Shown here: positions 48,904-61,400 of the stretch, piece by piece
Layout of the letters: every line of letters starts with the position of its first letter
Position numbering within the stretch: the first letter of the stretch is position 1
Source of the DNA: Xylogone sp. PMI_703
Lineage: Eukaryota; Ascomycota; Leotiomycetes
Assembly (NCBI GenBank): GCA_021399445.1
Contig: JAJTUQ010000005.1
Coordinates: forward strand, 2,542,001 to 2,606,000
Direction of reading: 5' to 3'
Length of the DNA stretch: 64,000 nt
The notes under the pieces: model-generated
What the model was told of the DNA's origin: nothing
Database searches by the model: none
The model's input: only the letters and a program-made list of their open reading frames with translations
Program-made: the position numbers and the translations under genes

Positions 48904-51235
48904 TGTACTATATGGCTCAGTCCTGGGATTTTGCAGCTACAGCTCAGTAATTTGCGGTTCTGATCCCTGGAATGACACCAGTTCGAGCTGAAGATCTATA
49001 GTTGCATGCGACTCGGCAGGATATCGCGAATCCTCTCTCTTGCTCTCTTTATTCTTGCTCGTTCGCTATATTGCAAATGGTTGTAGTTTACTTTGGAAGT
49101 CGATATCGTAAATCCCCGAGCTGCATTTTTTAAATATTTATTCCTTTAATAATCCCTCTAGTTCTCAGCCCTCGGGCCCTTAGACAGCTTTTCAGCCCGT
49201 AGCGTCGTTGCCTGAGACTGAAAGTTTCTGAGGGAGCGGAAGCCGAAAGTAAAAGAGAATTGTTTGGGAAAACTAGCACTATTTCAGGCGACGAATGAAT
49301 AAACCGTGTTTGTAAACACGTCGTATTCATCCTTGCAAAATTCATGTTGTTTAAGCAATGCTGGAGGATATAATATAGAACTGAATATCTCCGTAGGATG
49401 GTGAGGAGAGTTCTGAACCGGAAGCGTCAGGCAACAAATTGTCTTCGGGTTCTACAGTGGAGGGAATGTCCGAGGCACGTGACTTCTCCTCTATTAAAAT
49501 TGAGCAGTCTGATTGGCCAATGCTCTAAGCAACCCAGATGGAGACAGTCTGAATCCTGCATAATAATATGTTAGTTACGTGTGTTCATTTGGTTGAAGTC
49601 CACAGAAATGATCAGCTTATCCACCATGGTCAAAGGAGAAGGTATCCAAAATTACCACTGTGTTTGTTGCTGGACGCTGGAATTTTGAAGCTCCGGTGAA
49701 ATAAATAATCCAGAGAATAATAATTCCAAAATCACCTCCGCATATAAAAGAAAATCAAAATCCTAGATCACCGCCAGTGCCTATGCTAATAGCCATAGTA
49801 GTGTGCTATGTAGTTTTCAAAAGAAATAAAAGAAAAATCTGGCTCATGAAGCTCCTTCTGGTCATACCTAGACTTGTGAAGATTTTTTGATTGAACCCAT
49901 TGCTTACTTTATAAATGACTGGCATGTAGCAGACCTCTTATTATCAAGAGCAATCATTGGATCTATGGGATAGCCAGTATGGCTCTGATAGAACTCTACC
50001 TATCTGTGGTTATATTGTATGAGCGCTTTTTCACTTTTGATTGTTGAGTCTTAGCAAGAGATTAGTCTTACAACAACATCGAGAATCACTAACCACATGC
50101 TAATCTTATCACATCTACATTTGCAGGTGCCGGTAAGACAATATTTTATTCATTGCACGTAGCCACTAAATATAGGAATGGATACTCCCCGCAGAGCGTC
50201 CCACAAACTACGGGGTAATATTACAGTACAAGCTCTCCCCATTTGTGTCGGCCCGTCCCCGCACGCCTCCACAGCACGCGACACGGCAGACACGAGTGGT
50301 TTTCCGCGATTCCGCGAGGAGGTGACCTGCAACCTCAGATATAATGCAAAGAGCTTAACGGGGGAGCAAAGGGAAGATCTATAACAAGGTATACGTATAA
50401 GCTTATAAATAAGGTTGCTCATTGATCGATCTTCGGGTGGTGTCTCGTTGCAATTGCACGACAACCCCAAAAGCTTGGCCAGTATATGATCCATACGCAT
50501 TTCCAAATCAACTCAGATCATAAGTATTGAGCGTGCTAATGCCACTTGTGCATTAACACTGCATATGTAGCATGGATAACCACTCTTGCCATTGTACTCC
50601 TACATGGACTGAGTGGCTTTGCGGAAGAATGTACGGTTAATCGCGTGTACTGTACATTCGTATGGTATGGGGTGCAGAGCAACTCCTCTTCCAGGTAAAG
50701 CTAAAACATCAAGCTCTGCTTGTTACGGTCCAATCTACCTCTTCAATGGAACATTACGGCCGAGACTTGAGCAAGAAGAGGAAAATGAGCAACGTCAATA
50801 GTGGGAGCGAGGCGGTCACGGAAATACCCCGCGCATTATCCCTGGATTACAACCCAGCCCAAAAAGGAAGTTCAAAACACACGTCAGCCAAAAGTCTAGA
50901 TTTTGAGTTCGCATATGGCAAGATGGAGACTCTTCCCCGCATTGTGTCGGCAAAAAACGAGGCCTAGACGGCTAGCAATCCTGAACTCACGATGCTGCAA
51001 CTTAGTAGACGCTGTAACGTTGTGACGGCTACGATATTCCGTCTCTTCATTCGGCGCTTCTGCTCCAATCAAGGCAAGTCGGTGTTATCTTCGCTCGAAA
51101 ACGCAGGCATGGGCTTATCTTCTGAAGCACTCTTACCATGTCCTTAAGAAGATAGCCTCCCCTTCTGTTATCTTGCTACCTCGTTGAGCGTCTCTCTGCA
51201 TGCATTGGAAGGCCTCGAGGCAACCTTGAGCAACC
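48904..51235. other. Long intergenic region
   Basis: About 2.3 kb between the divergent hydrolase and OPT starts. Several short open frames exist (e.g. 50150-50506 on minus, 50613-50967 on plus) but none has recognisable composition, and I support no gene. Confidence 0.4.
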
Positions 51236-53922
51236 ATGTCGGGCAAGATAGAGATCGTTGACGATGAGGTCAGGCCAGATACTTACGGGGCAGACCCGGA
51301 GAAGAAGTATCCTCATGTCAGCAATGTGCAGATCAGAGACCAGATCACTCATCAGATGCTCGAGGAGTTGGCACCCAACGGCGAAGGGGAGTACATCCTC
51401 GACAAGATCAGCAACATGTCTGAGGAAGAAGCCATAGCAATCATCGAGGAATCTGTCAGATTCCATGCTGATGACTGGAATTTCCCATCCGAGATGAGAG
51501 AACGAATGAAGAAATTGCTGGAAGGTCCAAAACTCTATGGCGAATTCTATGAGCGTGATCTGAGAATCGATGCTACTATGATGAAATACTCATCTCCTTA
51601 TCCAGGGGTTCGGGCCGTTGCTGAGCCTATGGATGATGACACCATCCCCGTTGAGACCATCCGGGCTTATTTTCTGGGCATCGGCTGGGCCATAATTGGC
51701 ACTTTCATGTCGACATTTTTCAATAGTCGCTTTCCGTCAATCGGTAAGATCAGAATAGAAGCATATTTCTTTCTCAAGTTCACTGACTTTTGTCTAAAGG
51801 TTTGAATGGCTCAGTTATCCAGATCTTGTTATATCCGTGCGCCAAGGTTCTTGAGTTCATTCTCCCCGACTGGGGCTTCACGGTCTTTGGCACTCGCCAT
51901 TCACTGAACCCCGGGCCCTGGACTTTCAAGGAGCAAATGTTCGCGACAATTACTTACAATATTGCCATCTACACGACGAACAGCTATGGGATGATCTTGG
52001 TTCAAAAGTCACCAATATTCTATGGCGAAAAGTTCGTGACCTTTGGATACCAGTTGATGTTGACATTATTCGTCCAGCTCATGGGCATGGGGTTTGCGGG
52101 CTATTTAAGACGATTCAGTGTATATCCAGTAAAGGCAGTCTGGCCAACGGTGCTTCCAACCATTGCAATGAATAGAGCTCTGACTCGGCCCGAGCGTAAG
52201 GAGAATATCTATGGATGGACAATCTCGCGATATAAGTTCTTCTATATCTGCACTATCTGCATGTTTTTCTACTACTGGCTACCCGGATATCTGTTCACGG
52301 CGCTGTCGCAATTCAACTGGATGACATGGATAGCCCCTCAGAACATCACTTTAGCCATCCTCACTGGGTCCTCGCTAGGGTTGGGCCTGTTCAACCCTAT
52401 TACGACTTTCGACTGGAATGTTGCTACCTCGTCCTACGCTGCTCTGGCCCAACCTTTCTTCAGTACCTGCACTATGTACTTTGGTAGTCTTCTTGGAGGC
52501 TTGGTTATTCTAGCGATATACTATCGCAACATGTACAACACGGCATACCTACCGATCAACTCATCGGCTGCATTTGCAAACGATGGCACCACCTACTCCA
52601 TACAAAAAGTGGTCGTTGATAACAAGCTTGATGAGACTTTATACCAGAGCTACTCGCCCCCATTCTATTCGGCTGGGTATATTCTCACTATCGGCGCAAA
52701 CTTCGCTTTCTATCCCGTCTATTTCTTGTATATCATGGTGAACCAATGGACCACAGTATCAGAAGCATATGTCAATTTTTATAAGGGATTACGGTATGGC
52801 AAAGGGAATTACGAAGGAGCCATGGACGTTCACAGCCGACTTATGTCCAAGTACAAGGAAGTCCCTGATTGGTGGTTCCTATTGATTCTACTGGGCTCCA
52901 TCGTCCTCTCAATTGTCTTCCTGGAGATATACCCACTGGATACTCCTGTGTGGCTGACATTTTTGATCCTTGCCATCAACCTCATATTTGCTGTCCCTCT
53001 TTCATTCCTGACGGCGACGACAGGTACGAACTTGTCTCTTGGAACTTTGGTACAAGTTATCACTGGCTTCGTCCTGCCAAACAACCCAAATGCGTTCCTT
53101 TTTGCACAAACTTTAGGCTCCTGGGCTCTGGCTGGATACAGTGACAACTACGTCCAGGATCAAAAGATGGCTCATTACTGTAAGATTGCGCCCCGAGCGG
53201 TATTCCGGAGTCAAATTGGTACTATCATCATCACTTGCTTCGTGGCAGTCGGTACTCAAGATTTCATCCTCACTCATGTCAAGGGCCTCTGCACACCTAC
53301 TCAGCCAAGTAGATTCACATGTGCTAATGATGGGTTCCCGTTGTACTCCAATTCATTGATGTGGGGCCTCCTTGGATCTGATCGCATGTTCAACTCACTA
53401 TATCCACTTTTCAAGTGGTGTTTCTTAATAGGACTTGGAATTGCTCTTGTCTTTTTGGTAGGTCAGGGTCTCGGACCTAGACACCTACCTGCTGTGAAAG
53501 AAAAGCTGCGACTGAAACTCAGGCCACGGACGTTTGCATTCCTAGACCGAACTCTGTTCCCATTCGTAGCCTCTCTACTATGGCTGAATCCAGTTCTAAT
53601 CATCCAGGGAGTTCAGCACTGGGCGCCATCTAACATGGCCTATAAAACCCCTGGCATGATATTGTCCTTTGTATTCATGTACTGGCTGCCAAGACACAGG
53701 CTAGCTTGGTGGGAGAAGTACAACTATACGCTGTCAGCTGCCTTGACAGCTGGAGTGGCAATCAGTGCTCTTGTGATTTTCTTCGCCGTGGGATATAACC
53801 CGAAGAGCCTGAAATGGTGGGGGAATACAGTCAGTGGCGCTGGAGTCGATGGTTCTGGTGTTGGTATTCTTCCAATTCCCTCCAGAGGATACTTTGGGCC
53901 TGATAAAGGGCACTTCCCGTGA
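51236..53922 (+). CDS. OPT-family oligopeptide transporter
   Basis: Two exons, 51236-51743 and 51800-53922, about 876 residues, the normal length for fungal OPT proteins. An acidic cytosolic N-terminus of about 125 residues leads to many membrane segments. The family signature SLNPGPWTFKEQ lies early in exon 2. Segments such as GQGLGPRHLPAV and MAYKTPGMILSFVFMYWLPR are also typical. OPT proteins use the proton gradient to import small peptides, glutathione or metal-chelate compounds at the plasma membrane. Its stop is 183 bp from the stop of a convergent Zn2Cys6 regulator. The exact substrate is not readable. Confidence 0.95.
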
Positions 53923-54105
53923 ATACCATGTTCGATATCATCGCACATTGTGATGGATGAAGCTCACAATCCAGGCATGTCAGCTATGTATCTATTAAGT
54001 TTTGGCCACATGATATAGGTGCCTATAACCAAATCATATTATACAAACATTATCATAACATAGTAGCTATCATCATTTATTGGCCTGTGCACACTTCTAT
54101 ATCCC

Positions 54106-55794
54106 TCATGTGGATAGTATCAGCCCAGAATATACCCTCTCACTAATAAATCCTAGTAATACCCCGCCTGCAAAGCCCTCTACTGTTGCCTCCATCTGCC
54201 GTTCATTCTCGGGAGGGCATTTCCACCTCCTATGAATGTCGTTCGTAATTTCAGTGCACCATGTCTTCATGATCTTAGCACGAGAAGTTTGCTCTTTCCC
54301 ATGTTTGGCCCCATTTTGAACCAGTCTATGCCAGACGCCAAATGTGAATTGGAGGGGCTTTAGAAACCGTAGTTCAGCTGCCGGCAGGACAGTATCTAAG
54401 CTCATTGCATATTCAGTGCACATCGTTATGTAAGCCGCGGCTTCCAATTCCTCGAGCTCAACTTCGTCAAGGCCGGGAAGATTAGCAGTCGGGATCACAC
54501 GTTTTAGATTTTGAATAGCTCCACAGATCATTATTCGGTGGGTATAGTATCGCAATGCAAGGTCGTATGCCTGGACCGATGTGAAGTGATAGGATTCGGG
54601 AATGATCGATGCGAGGTGGTGTAAAGATGATGGAATTAGGTGTGCTCTCTCGTCTAGAGTTCTAGAGGCCCATGGTTGACAGTCATTTTGGTAGAGCTTG
54701 TATGCCAAGGAAGTTGCTTCCAGCGCAGCTATGGCATCACTAGGATCTATGAGACATTGTCGTGTCAATCGAATCAGATGTGGTATCCTTATGAAGTTTT
54801 TCATAACACCTGCTGATGCCAACTCGAAGGGATCATTTGGTGACATCCATGATGTTACAAGGTCAAATCTTGAGTCCTGCCCTCTCATTATCGATATGAT
54901 AGCCTGGCTCTGGATTAGATGATTTGGCCTGTCTGTTTTAGTAGAAATTTTACCTCGTCGAAGTGTATAGATTCGAGAACCCATTTCGCCAAGTGAGCGT
55001 CTACCTGCTGTGGCCCGCATAGTTGCATCAATTTGGTGAGTTGTAGTAGGTGTAGGACAAAAAAGTAAGTGCCTATGCCACTCAGTACCTACTATTCAGT
55101 CAGTCTAGCTCGAATCCTATAACTAGCGCTCACGCACTTCCGCTGCAAAATGAAGCTGTATGCTCAGAAGGATGTCTCCGGTCGGACATCGATGCTCCTC
55201 CTGGCAATCTTTCAAAACTTTTCGAAGGCTCTTCATCGCCCTTATACTTGAGGCATGCAATTTTTTCTCGTTGTCAGTGGTTGTGCAAGTATACGCCTTA
55301 AACGTATCAAGGAGACGAATAGCTGCAAAATCCAGAGTGGAGCTTGTCCCAATATGTAATGGGATCGCATTTACCCACGTCCCGAATATCTGAAGACTGC
55401 TGGCAACAGGTGAATTAGGCTTAATAATCGTTACCCACTGAGTACAAGTTGCTTCTTCTGAGGAAAGTGACATAGGCGGAGGAATGGTCATCATTTGGCA
55501 TTTGGGTGAGACCGGTCTTGAGAAAGGTCTGTCCTGAACCTCTGCGAGAGGTAGTGCTTCGAGCGTAGAACTTTCATGAAGGGCATTGTTTCTCTGGACC
55601 TTTGCTGGCATAAAGATCCAAGGTGCGCTGAACCTATATATGCACCTCCTATCACCTTTAGAGCAACGTCCACACTGTGGCTTTTGCTCATCACACTACA
55701 GCCAAAGTTAACAAATTGTATTCCGGAGAGCTTGTCTAAATGCTACCTTAAGTTTTCGTGCTCTACAGGATTCACATTTCCTTAATTGCGTCAT
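54106..55794 (-). CDS. Zn2Cys6 fungal transcription factor
   Basis: Four exons: 55747-55794, 55138-55695, 54954-55088 and 54106-54903, about 512 residues. The zinc cluster spans the first intron: CESCRARKLK joins CDEQKPQCGRC and SKGDRRC. I chose the acceptor at 55696 because a nearer one would drop the third cysteine. The second half has LLQLTKLMQLCGPQQV and a helical fungal-specific regulator domain. No coiled coil is obvious after the cluster, and the protein is short for the class. It is convergent with the OPT transporter gene, which is a possible target. Ligand and targets are unknown. Confidence 0.9.
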
Positions 55795-57470
55795 TGTTGA
55801 TGGGGTGAGATTGTGATATTGTCAAAGTCGATGGCTTGACAGAGAGCTATTGAAATCGCATGTCCACAACTCGGCACAACAGCAACATAACGAAGATTTA
55901 GTAGATGGTCTATTGCTGACTCTTTAGCGCTAGAATGCCACGAGATCTGATAAATAAGGTTGCAAGAAGATATTTAAAGATAACAGCCATATAGGCGTGG
56001 TCAATGCGGATCTCCTTTACGAAAGCTCTGCAGGAGTGGACCTGGTAGTGCCTTAGTGACATCGTTACCTGCCAGGGGTAGCATTGTAATGATCACGATA
56101 TTGCCGGCCAGTTTGATTTTCGGAAGCTCGACCCCAGCCTGTATATAGGAGGTCAACAATAAGCTTCACGTTTTATACGTTGCTCTGAAGAGCGTTGTCC
56201 GCCACTGCATTCGGCTTAGGCTGTGCATTGCACGTTTTGTTCGGGGTAAGAACAAGCATAATTAGGCTTTTACGTAGAGTCTCTGGATGTGTATGGTTAG
56301 ATTAACGACTAGACAAGCGGAGTGCTAGTACTTGAATCTGCAGGTGTCAAAGATCCAGGTTTTATGTTGCATTTTACAACAGCTTCTTCAGCTGCACTCT
56401 GCCGATCAGGCTATCAGCCGAAATCCGTGAAGCAATTAGGTGGAGCGGATCTTGGTATCATAACCTCACGGCCATCTTATTCGCCCGCTAATGAATTAAG
56501 TCGTTTTCGCATTTTGATTAAGTTTAGGAATAGCGCGAAATCACATACAGTATGTAAGTGCGTACCTCGTGTCGTGCCTATGTCGCTCTCACTTATGCTT
56601 TAAGTTTTATAAAAATGAGGGTTATCTGTAATCCCAATTGGCTCTTCAACTGATTGACTACGAGATTAATCCTCTTGAAATACCTGGATAAACGGGATCG
56701 CTAATAAATCCACTTGGCCCTTTTGCTAAACCCTTTGCCCAGGCCGATTATCAGCGCACCAACACCTACTGGTAACAACTTTCACAATTGTGCACAACCC
56801 AACGACGTTTCAGGCTCTATAGTGAGTGCAGTACCCTCATGTTTCGTCGTGATGTGGTGTTATAGCCTACCATAACCAGTTCGCATTAATTCGGCAGGCA
56901 CATGCCATGTGGCTCAATCGGTCATCGATAGGGCTGAAGTGCACCAGATTTTCTACAATGGCACGCGCCAATGCGGCTCCTAAGGTACGCTCCATACGAT
57001 CGACACAAGATTCTGGAGATCATACCACCTTCGGGTGTCTTAGTTTAAGTAATAGGAGTCCATAGTCTAGTTGCGAGCCCATGATCCTTTGAGGCGATAG
57101 CATGAACAACCCAGGTTTATCGTTTTTTTAGTCTAGACTGAGACTGGCCAGCTCGTAAGACTTCTCCATACAAGGAAAGTAGAGGTAACCCGCTTCACAT
57201 GTTGCTGGTGATGGCTCCCCCCCCTTGAGAAGGAGGTCTAGACCGACGGCATGCTCCGGTGAACAATCAGAACAAGTCTTGGATGTGCATGTGCAGCGTA
57301 TGAAGCTTGGCTATTTGGGATATCAATATCATGCAATGCTTTCCCAAATGGAAGTCTCTCTATTGTCCATCAGGCACGATTATCATCTGAAAGCACAGAT
57401 CCCTAGAAGCATTATAAGCCGGAAATTTGAAGATACAAAGTTAAGAAGCCCCATAATTTACAAAACGAAG
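55795..57470. other. Intergenic with a dispersed repeat
   Basis: About 1.7 kb with no supported gene. It holds repeat copy A at 56331-56554. The open frame starting at 57225 continues into the next gene but its first part looks non-coding. Confidence 0.45.
56331..56554 (+). repeat. Dispersed repeat, copy A
   Basis: About 224 bp that match 63526-63736 in the same orientation. Shared blocks include CAGGTTTTA, GCACTCTG, ATCACAACCT-like and AAGTTTAGGAAT. Differences are mostly transitions, with copy B more AT-rich. The family of element is unknown. Confidence 0.75.
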
Positions 57471-57971
57471 ATGTTTGGACGCAGAAGGCCCATCCTAGGG
57501 ACTGCCGTGGTTGTCGCCGCATCGCGATCTGCTGCCAGGCATGAGGTTGCCAGGCAGAGCGAGAACGCAGCGCAGACGCAAGCAGCCGCTTATCAAGCTG
57601 CCGAGGCAAAGAGACTCGAGCAAGAGAGGAATGACAGGCGGATGCAGGAGGCTATTGATAAGGCTCTAGCTGATGAACGCAAGAGAGTTGAAATGGAAGA
57701 GCTGCAGGCACAGTTGGAGGCACAGAAAGCAGAAAGAGCACGAGATACAGGAAGTGCTAGGCCACCGCCTTATTTTGATTCCCCCGTAGTTGACTACAAT
57801 CGTCCTGCCAATCCTCAGGGAAAGGCCGTTGCTACGCAATTTTGTCCTCAATGTTGCAATGTCTGTTCCATCGAGGATAGGTTTTGTGGTCGATGTGGGC
57901 ATAAGCTGGTAACAAAGGAGGCGAACGAGCAGGCAAAACAGAATGATTTTCCATCCAAAGGAGTTGTCTAG
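57471..57971 (+). CDS. Small protein with hydrophobic N-terminus, charged helix and C-terminal zinc ribbon
   Basis: 166 residues in one exon from the ATG at 57471. The open frame extends upstream to 57225, but MFGRRRPILGTAVVVAAS matches the usual start of this fungal group. A long charged helix (about residues 40-95, rich in Glu, Arg, Gln and Ala) is followed by a Pro-rich patch (RPPPYFDSP). The C-terminus has a zinc ribbon with CPQC and CGRCGHK. The function of the group is not known to me. It lies about 500 bp before the ABC transporter gene on the same strand. Confidence 0.8.
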   Translation: MFGRRRPILGTAVVVAASRSAARHEVARQSENAAQTQAAAYQAAEAKRLEQERNDRRMQEAIDKALADERKRVEMEELQAQLEAQKAERARDTGSARPPPYFDSPVVDYNRPANPQGKAVATQFCPQCCNVCSIEDRFCGRCGHKLVTKEANEQAKQNDFPSKGVV

Positions 57972-58474
57972 GAGCTATTCATCACTACTTCAGATTTATT
58001 TAATTTACAGCTCTATAACATGTACAATGTAAAAGATAATACACTCCAGAACTCCATAGCAGGCGCACTGCGCTTCTACCATCTGGCAAGACTGTACGGA
58101 GTGTGCTTGAATCACGCAATCTTGGTTTTGAGTTGAACAACAAAGAAAGGCTAATGCACCAGTTCGGGTTCCAAAAGCCAAGAATGAAATCTCCTCAAAC
58201 TAATGCTTTCTGGTTCGATACTAAACATCTGCCAGTAAGCCATCGTTCGATTAGTCAGAGCCGTAGCGGCACGACGGCGTCTCTGTTCTCCTCAATAACC
58301 CCCTCAGCCAAGCCAAGAGACTTTCCAAGATACCGGGAATCTGTCTTCTGGGTAGTGTGCTTGCGATCTTCGGCATGCAAGCTTATAATAGTAGTATAAT
58401 ACTTCTGGATAGCAGCTGGTTTACATGGAAAAACTAGCAATGAAAACTTTTCACACTAACTATACGGAGCAGCA
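57972..58474. other. Intergenic, ABC transporter promoter
   Basis: 503 bp between two genes on the same strand. A minus-strand frame at 58255-58440 has protein-like composition but no recognisable match. Confidence 0.4.
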
Positions 58475-61400
58475 ATGAATGTAAATTCTGACACCAGGCG
58501 GGACAGCAAGTTGTCAGGTGATATAACTCCTTATAGCACTCGGGACAAGCAGCAAAGAGGTATAGATGAGACACGAGCAGATTTAAAGAAAATTGCAACA
58601 GAGACTGGTGGGCTAGACTCAGGTGATCCAGCTTTGGATCCCACCAGCTCTAGTTTCAATGCGGAAAAGTGGGCTAGAGCCGTTTGCCAAAGAGCGGATA
58701 GAATAAACGTGAAATTCAGGCGGACCTCTATTGCCTTCAAGAACCTCATGGTATCAGGGTCGGCGGCCGTCACATATTTTCAGCCGACAGTAGGGTCAAT
58801 TTTCATGACTTGTTTTCGGCTGAATGAATATTTCAGTTTTGGAAACAGACCAGAAAAGACGATCCTGAATCGTTTTGATGGGATACTAAACTCTGGTGAA
58901 ATGTTGCTGGTGCTGGGACGCCCTGGAAGTGGCTGTTCTACTTTCCTGAAAACGCTATCAGGCGAGCTACATGGGTTGAACATAAGCAACGACTCTTCAG
59001 TAAACTATAATGGTAATAATGCCCCTTTTAAGGTCTTCTCTTTAGTCCTATACTAATTGTGATGTAGGTATTCCTCGAAAGGAGATGGTTCGGCATCACA
59101 AAGGAGAAATCGTGTACAACTCCGAAGTCGATAAACACTTTCCTCATTTAACTGTACGACAGACTTTAGAATTTGCGGCAACAGTACGTACTCCTCGGAG
59201 CCGTGTACTTGGTCCATCTCGAAAACAGAGAGTGGAGCAAGTTACCGCCGTTGCTATGTCAATCTGCAATCTATATAATGCAGCAGACACAAAAGTGGGA
59301 AATGATTTTGTTAGAGGAGTATCAGGAGGGGAGAGAAAGGTGACTCTTAGACAATTAATTAACGTAACCATATATTGACTTGGAAATAGCGAGTCAGTAT
59401 TGCTGAGATGATATTATCTTCCTCTTCGATCGGCTGCTGGGACAATAGTACAAGAGGGCTTGATTCTGCAACTGCCCTCGATTTTGTTCGTGCGCTCAGA
59501 ATGAGTGCTCATATACTTGGGACTACACATGCGGTTGCTCTCTATCAGGCATCTCAAGCTATCTATGATGTTTTCGATAAGGTAATTGTACTCTACGATG
59601 GGAGAGAGATCTTCTACGGACCCGCAAACTTGGCGAAATCGTACTTCGAGGAAATGGGGTGGTGCTGTCCAACTCGTCAAACAACTGGCGATTTCCTTAC
59701 ATCTGTAACCAACCATAAAGAGAGGAAACCTCGTCCAGGATTTGAGACTCAGGTCCCTCGGAGTGCCGAAGACTTTGAAAAATACTGGATGGTCTCCAAA
59801 TACCGTGAAGCACTTCTCAAAGAGATGAATCAATATGAACATGACATCTCGGACCAAACTGCAGCCAACGAATTCAGAGCATCGCGTCGAGCAATGCAAT
59901 CACGGTACCTGCGACCTACATCCCCTTATACAGTCAGTATTCCAATGCAAATCAAAGCATGCACTAAACGTGCATATCAACTACTGTGGAATGATAAACC
60001 AGCGACATTGACTGTGGTGCTTGGTCAGATTATTATGGCTCTTGTCGTTGGTTCCGTCTTCTTTGGTACACCAAATAATACGGGTAGCTTCTTTGCTAGA
60101 GGGTCAACACTATTCTTTGCGGTCTTGCTTAATGCTCTCATTGCTATAACGGAAATTAATAATCTGTACCAGCAGAGACCAATTGTTGAAAAACATACCT
60201 CTTATGCGTAAGGTTCCCTAGTCAGATAACTATTCTTCTTTCCTAGACCATAATAAATTTATTAATCTTTTTCATTTACTACACTAACAATTTGACAGCT
60301 TCTACCATCCTTTCACTGAAGCCCTTGCCGGTATCATATCCGACGCACCAGTAAAGTTGATCATCGCTACCTTTTTTAATTTGATACTCTATTTCCTAGC
60401 AGGACTTCGGGTCGAGGCCTCCAATTTTTTCATTTTCTTTCTCTTCACTGTGATAATCAGATTCACAATGTCCGCTATGTTCCGAACCGTGGCTGCAGTA
60501 ACAAAGACGGTCTCTCAAGCCATGGCAATCGCGGGAGTGCTTGTATTAGCTATCGTGATCTACACAGGATATACTATTCCTCGATCGTATATGAAACCTT
60601 GGTTTAAGTGGATCATTTGGATAAATCCTTTATCATACGCATTTGAGGCGCTTATGGTGAATGAATTCCACGGAACGGACTTTCCATGCAGCAGGTAAAT
60701 TGATTTTTAACTTACTACTCCAATTTATTTTCTATACTGACTCTACGTTAGTTTGGTCCCCAATTACCCTAATTTGGCTGGCCAAACCTTCATCTGTTCT
60801 GTACCAGGATCCATTGCTGGACAGACAACTGTCTCTGGTGATGCATACGTTGAAACAAGCTTTCAATACAGCTATTCCCACCTGTGGCGAAATCTAGGTA
60901 TTGTAATCGGTTTTTGGGTATTCTTCCTTGTATTGTATTTGGTTGCTACGGAATTCAGTTCTCCTTCATCAAGCGGGGCTGAGGTGTTGCTTTTTTTAAG
61001 GAGCATCAGGCCAAATGATGCCTCTGGGATGAGTCCACATACCAGGAATGACGAACAATCGAAAGCTGTAGATGGCGGCGCCCAGGTGCCGGCAAAGAGT
61101 GCTATGGAGTCTCGTCCAGGAACTTTTATGTGGCGCAATGTCGTCTATGATATTTGCATCAAAGATAAGCCTCGTAGGTTGTTGGATCACGTCTCCGGCT
61201 GGGTCAAACCGGGCACTCTGACAGCTCTCATGGGAGTGTCTGGCGCCGGTAAAACGACTCTACTGGACGTACTTGCTCGGCGTACGTCAATTGGAGTTAT
61301 CAGCGGAGACATGTCAGTCAATGGGAGGCCGTTAGATTCAAACTTCCAACGTCAAACAGGTAATAGTCCAAAGCTCTTGTACGTATGTGTATTATTTTGA

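Noticed and set aside
55696..55746. Zinc cluster apparently lacking its third cysteine in the 54106-55794 regulator
   Set aside because: An alternative acceptor gives CDEQKPQCGRC and the full six-cysteine pattern.
57225..57470. N-terminal extension of the zinc-ribbon protein
   Set aside because: Composition differs from the rest, and MFGRRRPILG at 57471 matches the usual start of such proteins.
58255..58440. Minus-strand frame with protein-like ending upstream of the ABC gene
   Set aside because: Short, no recognisable match, and no upstream exon found in the 500-bp gap.
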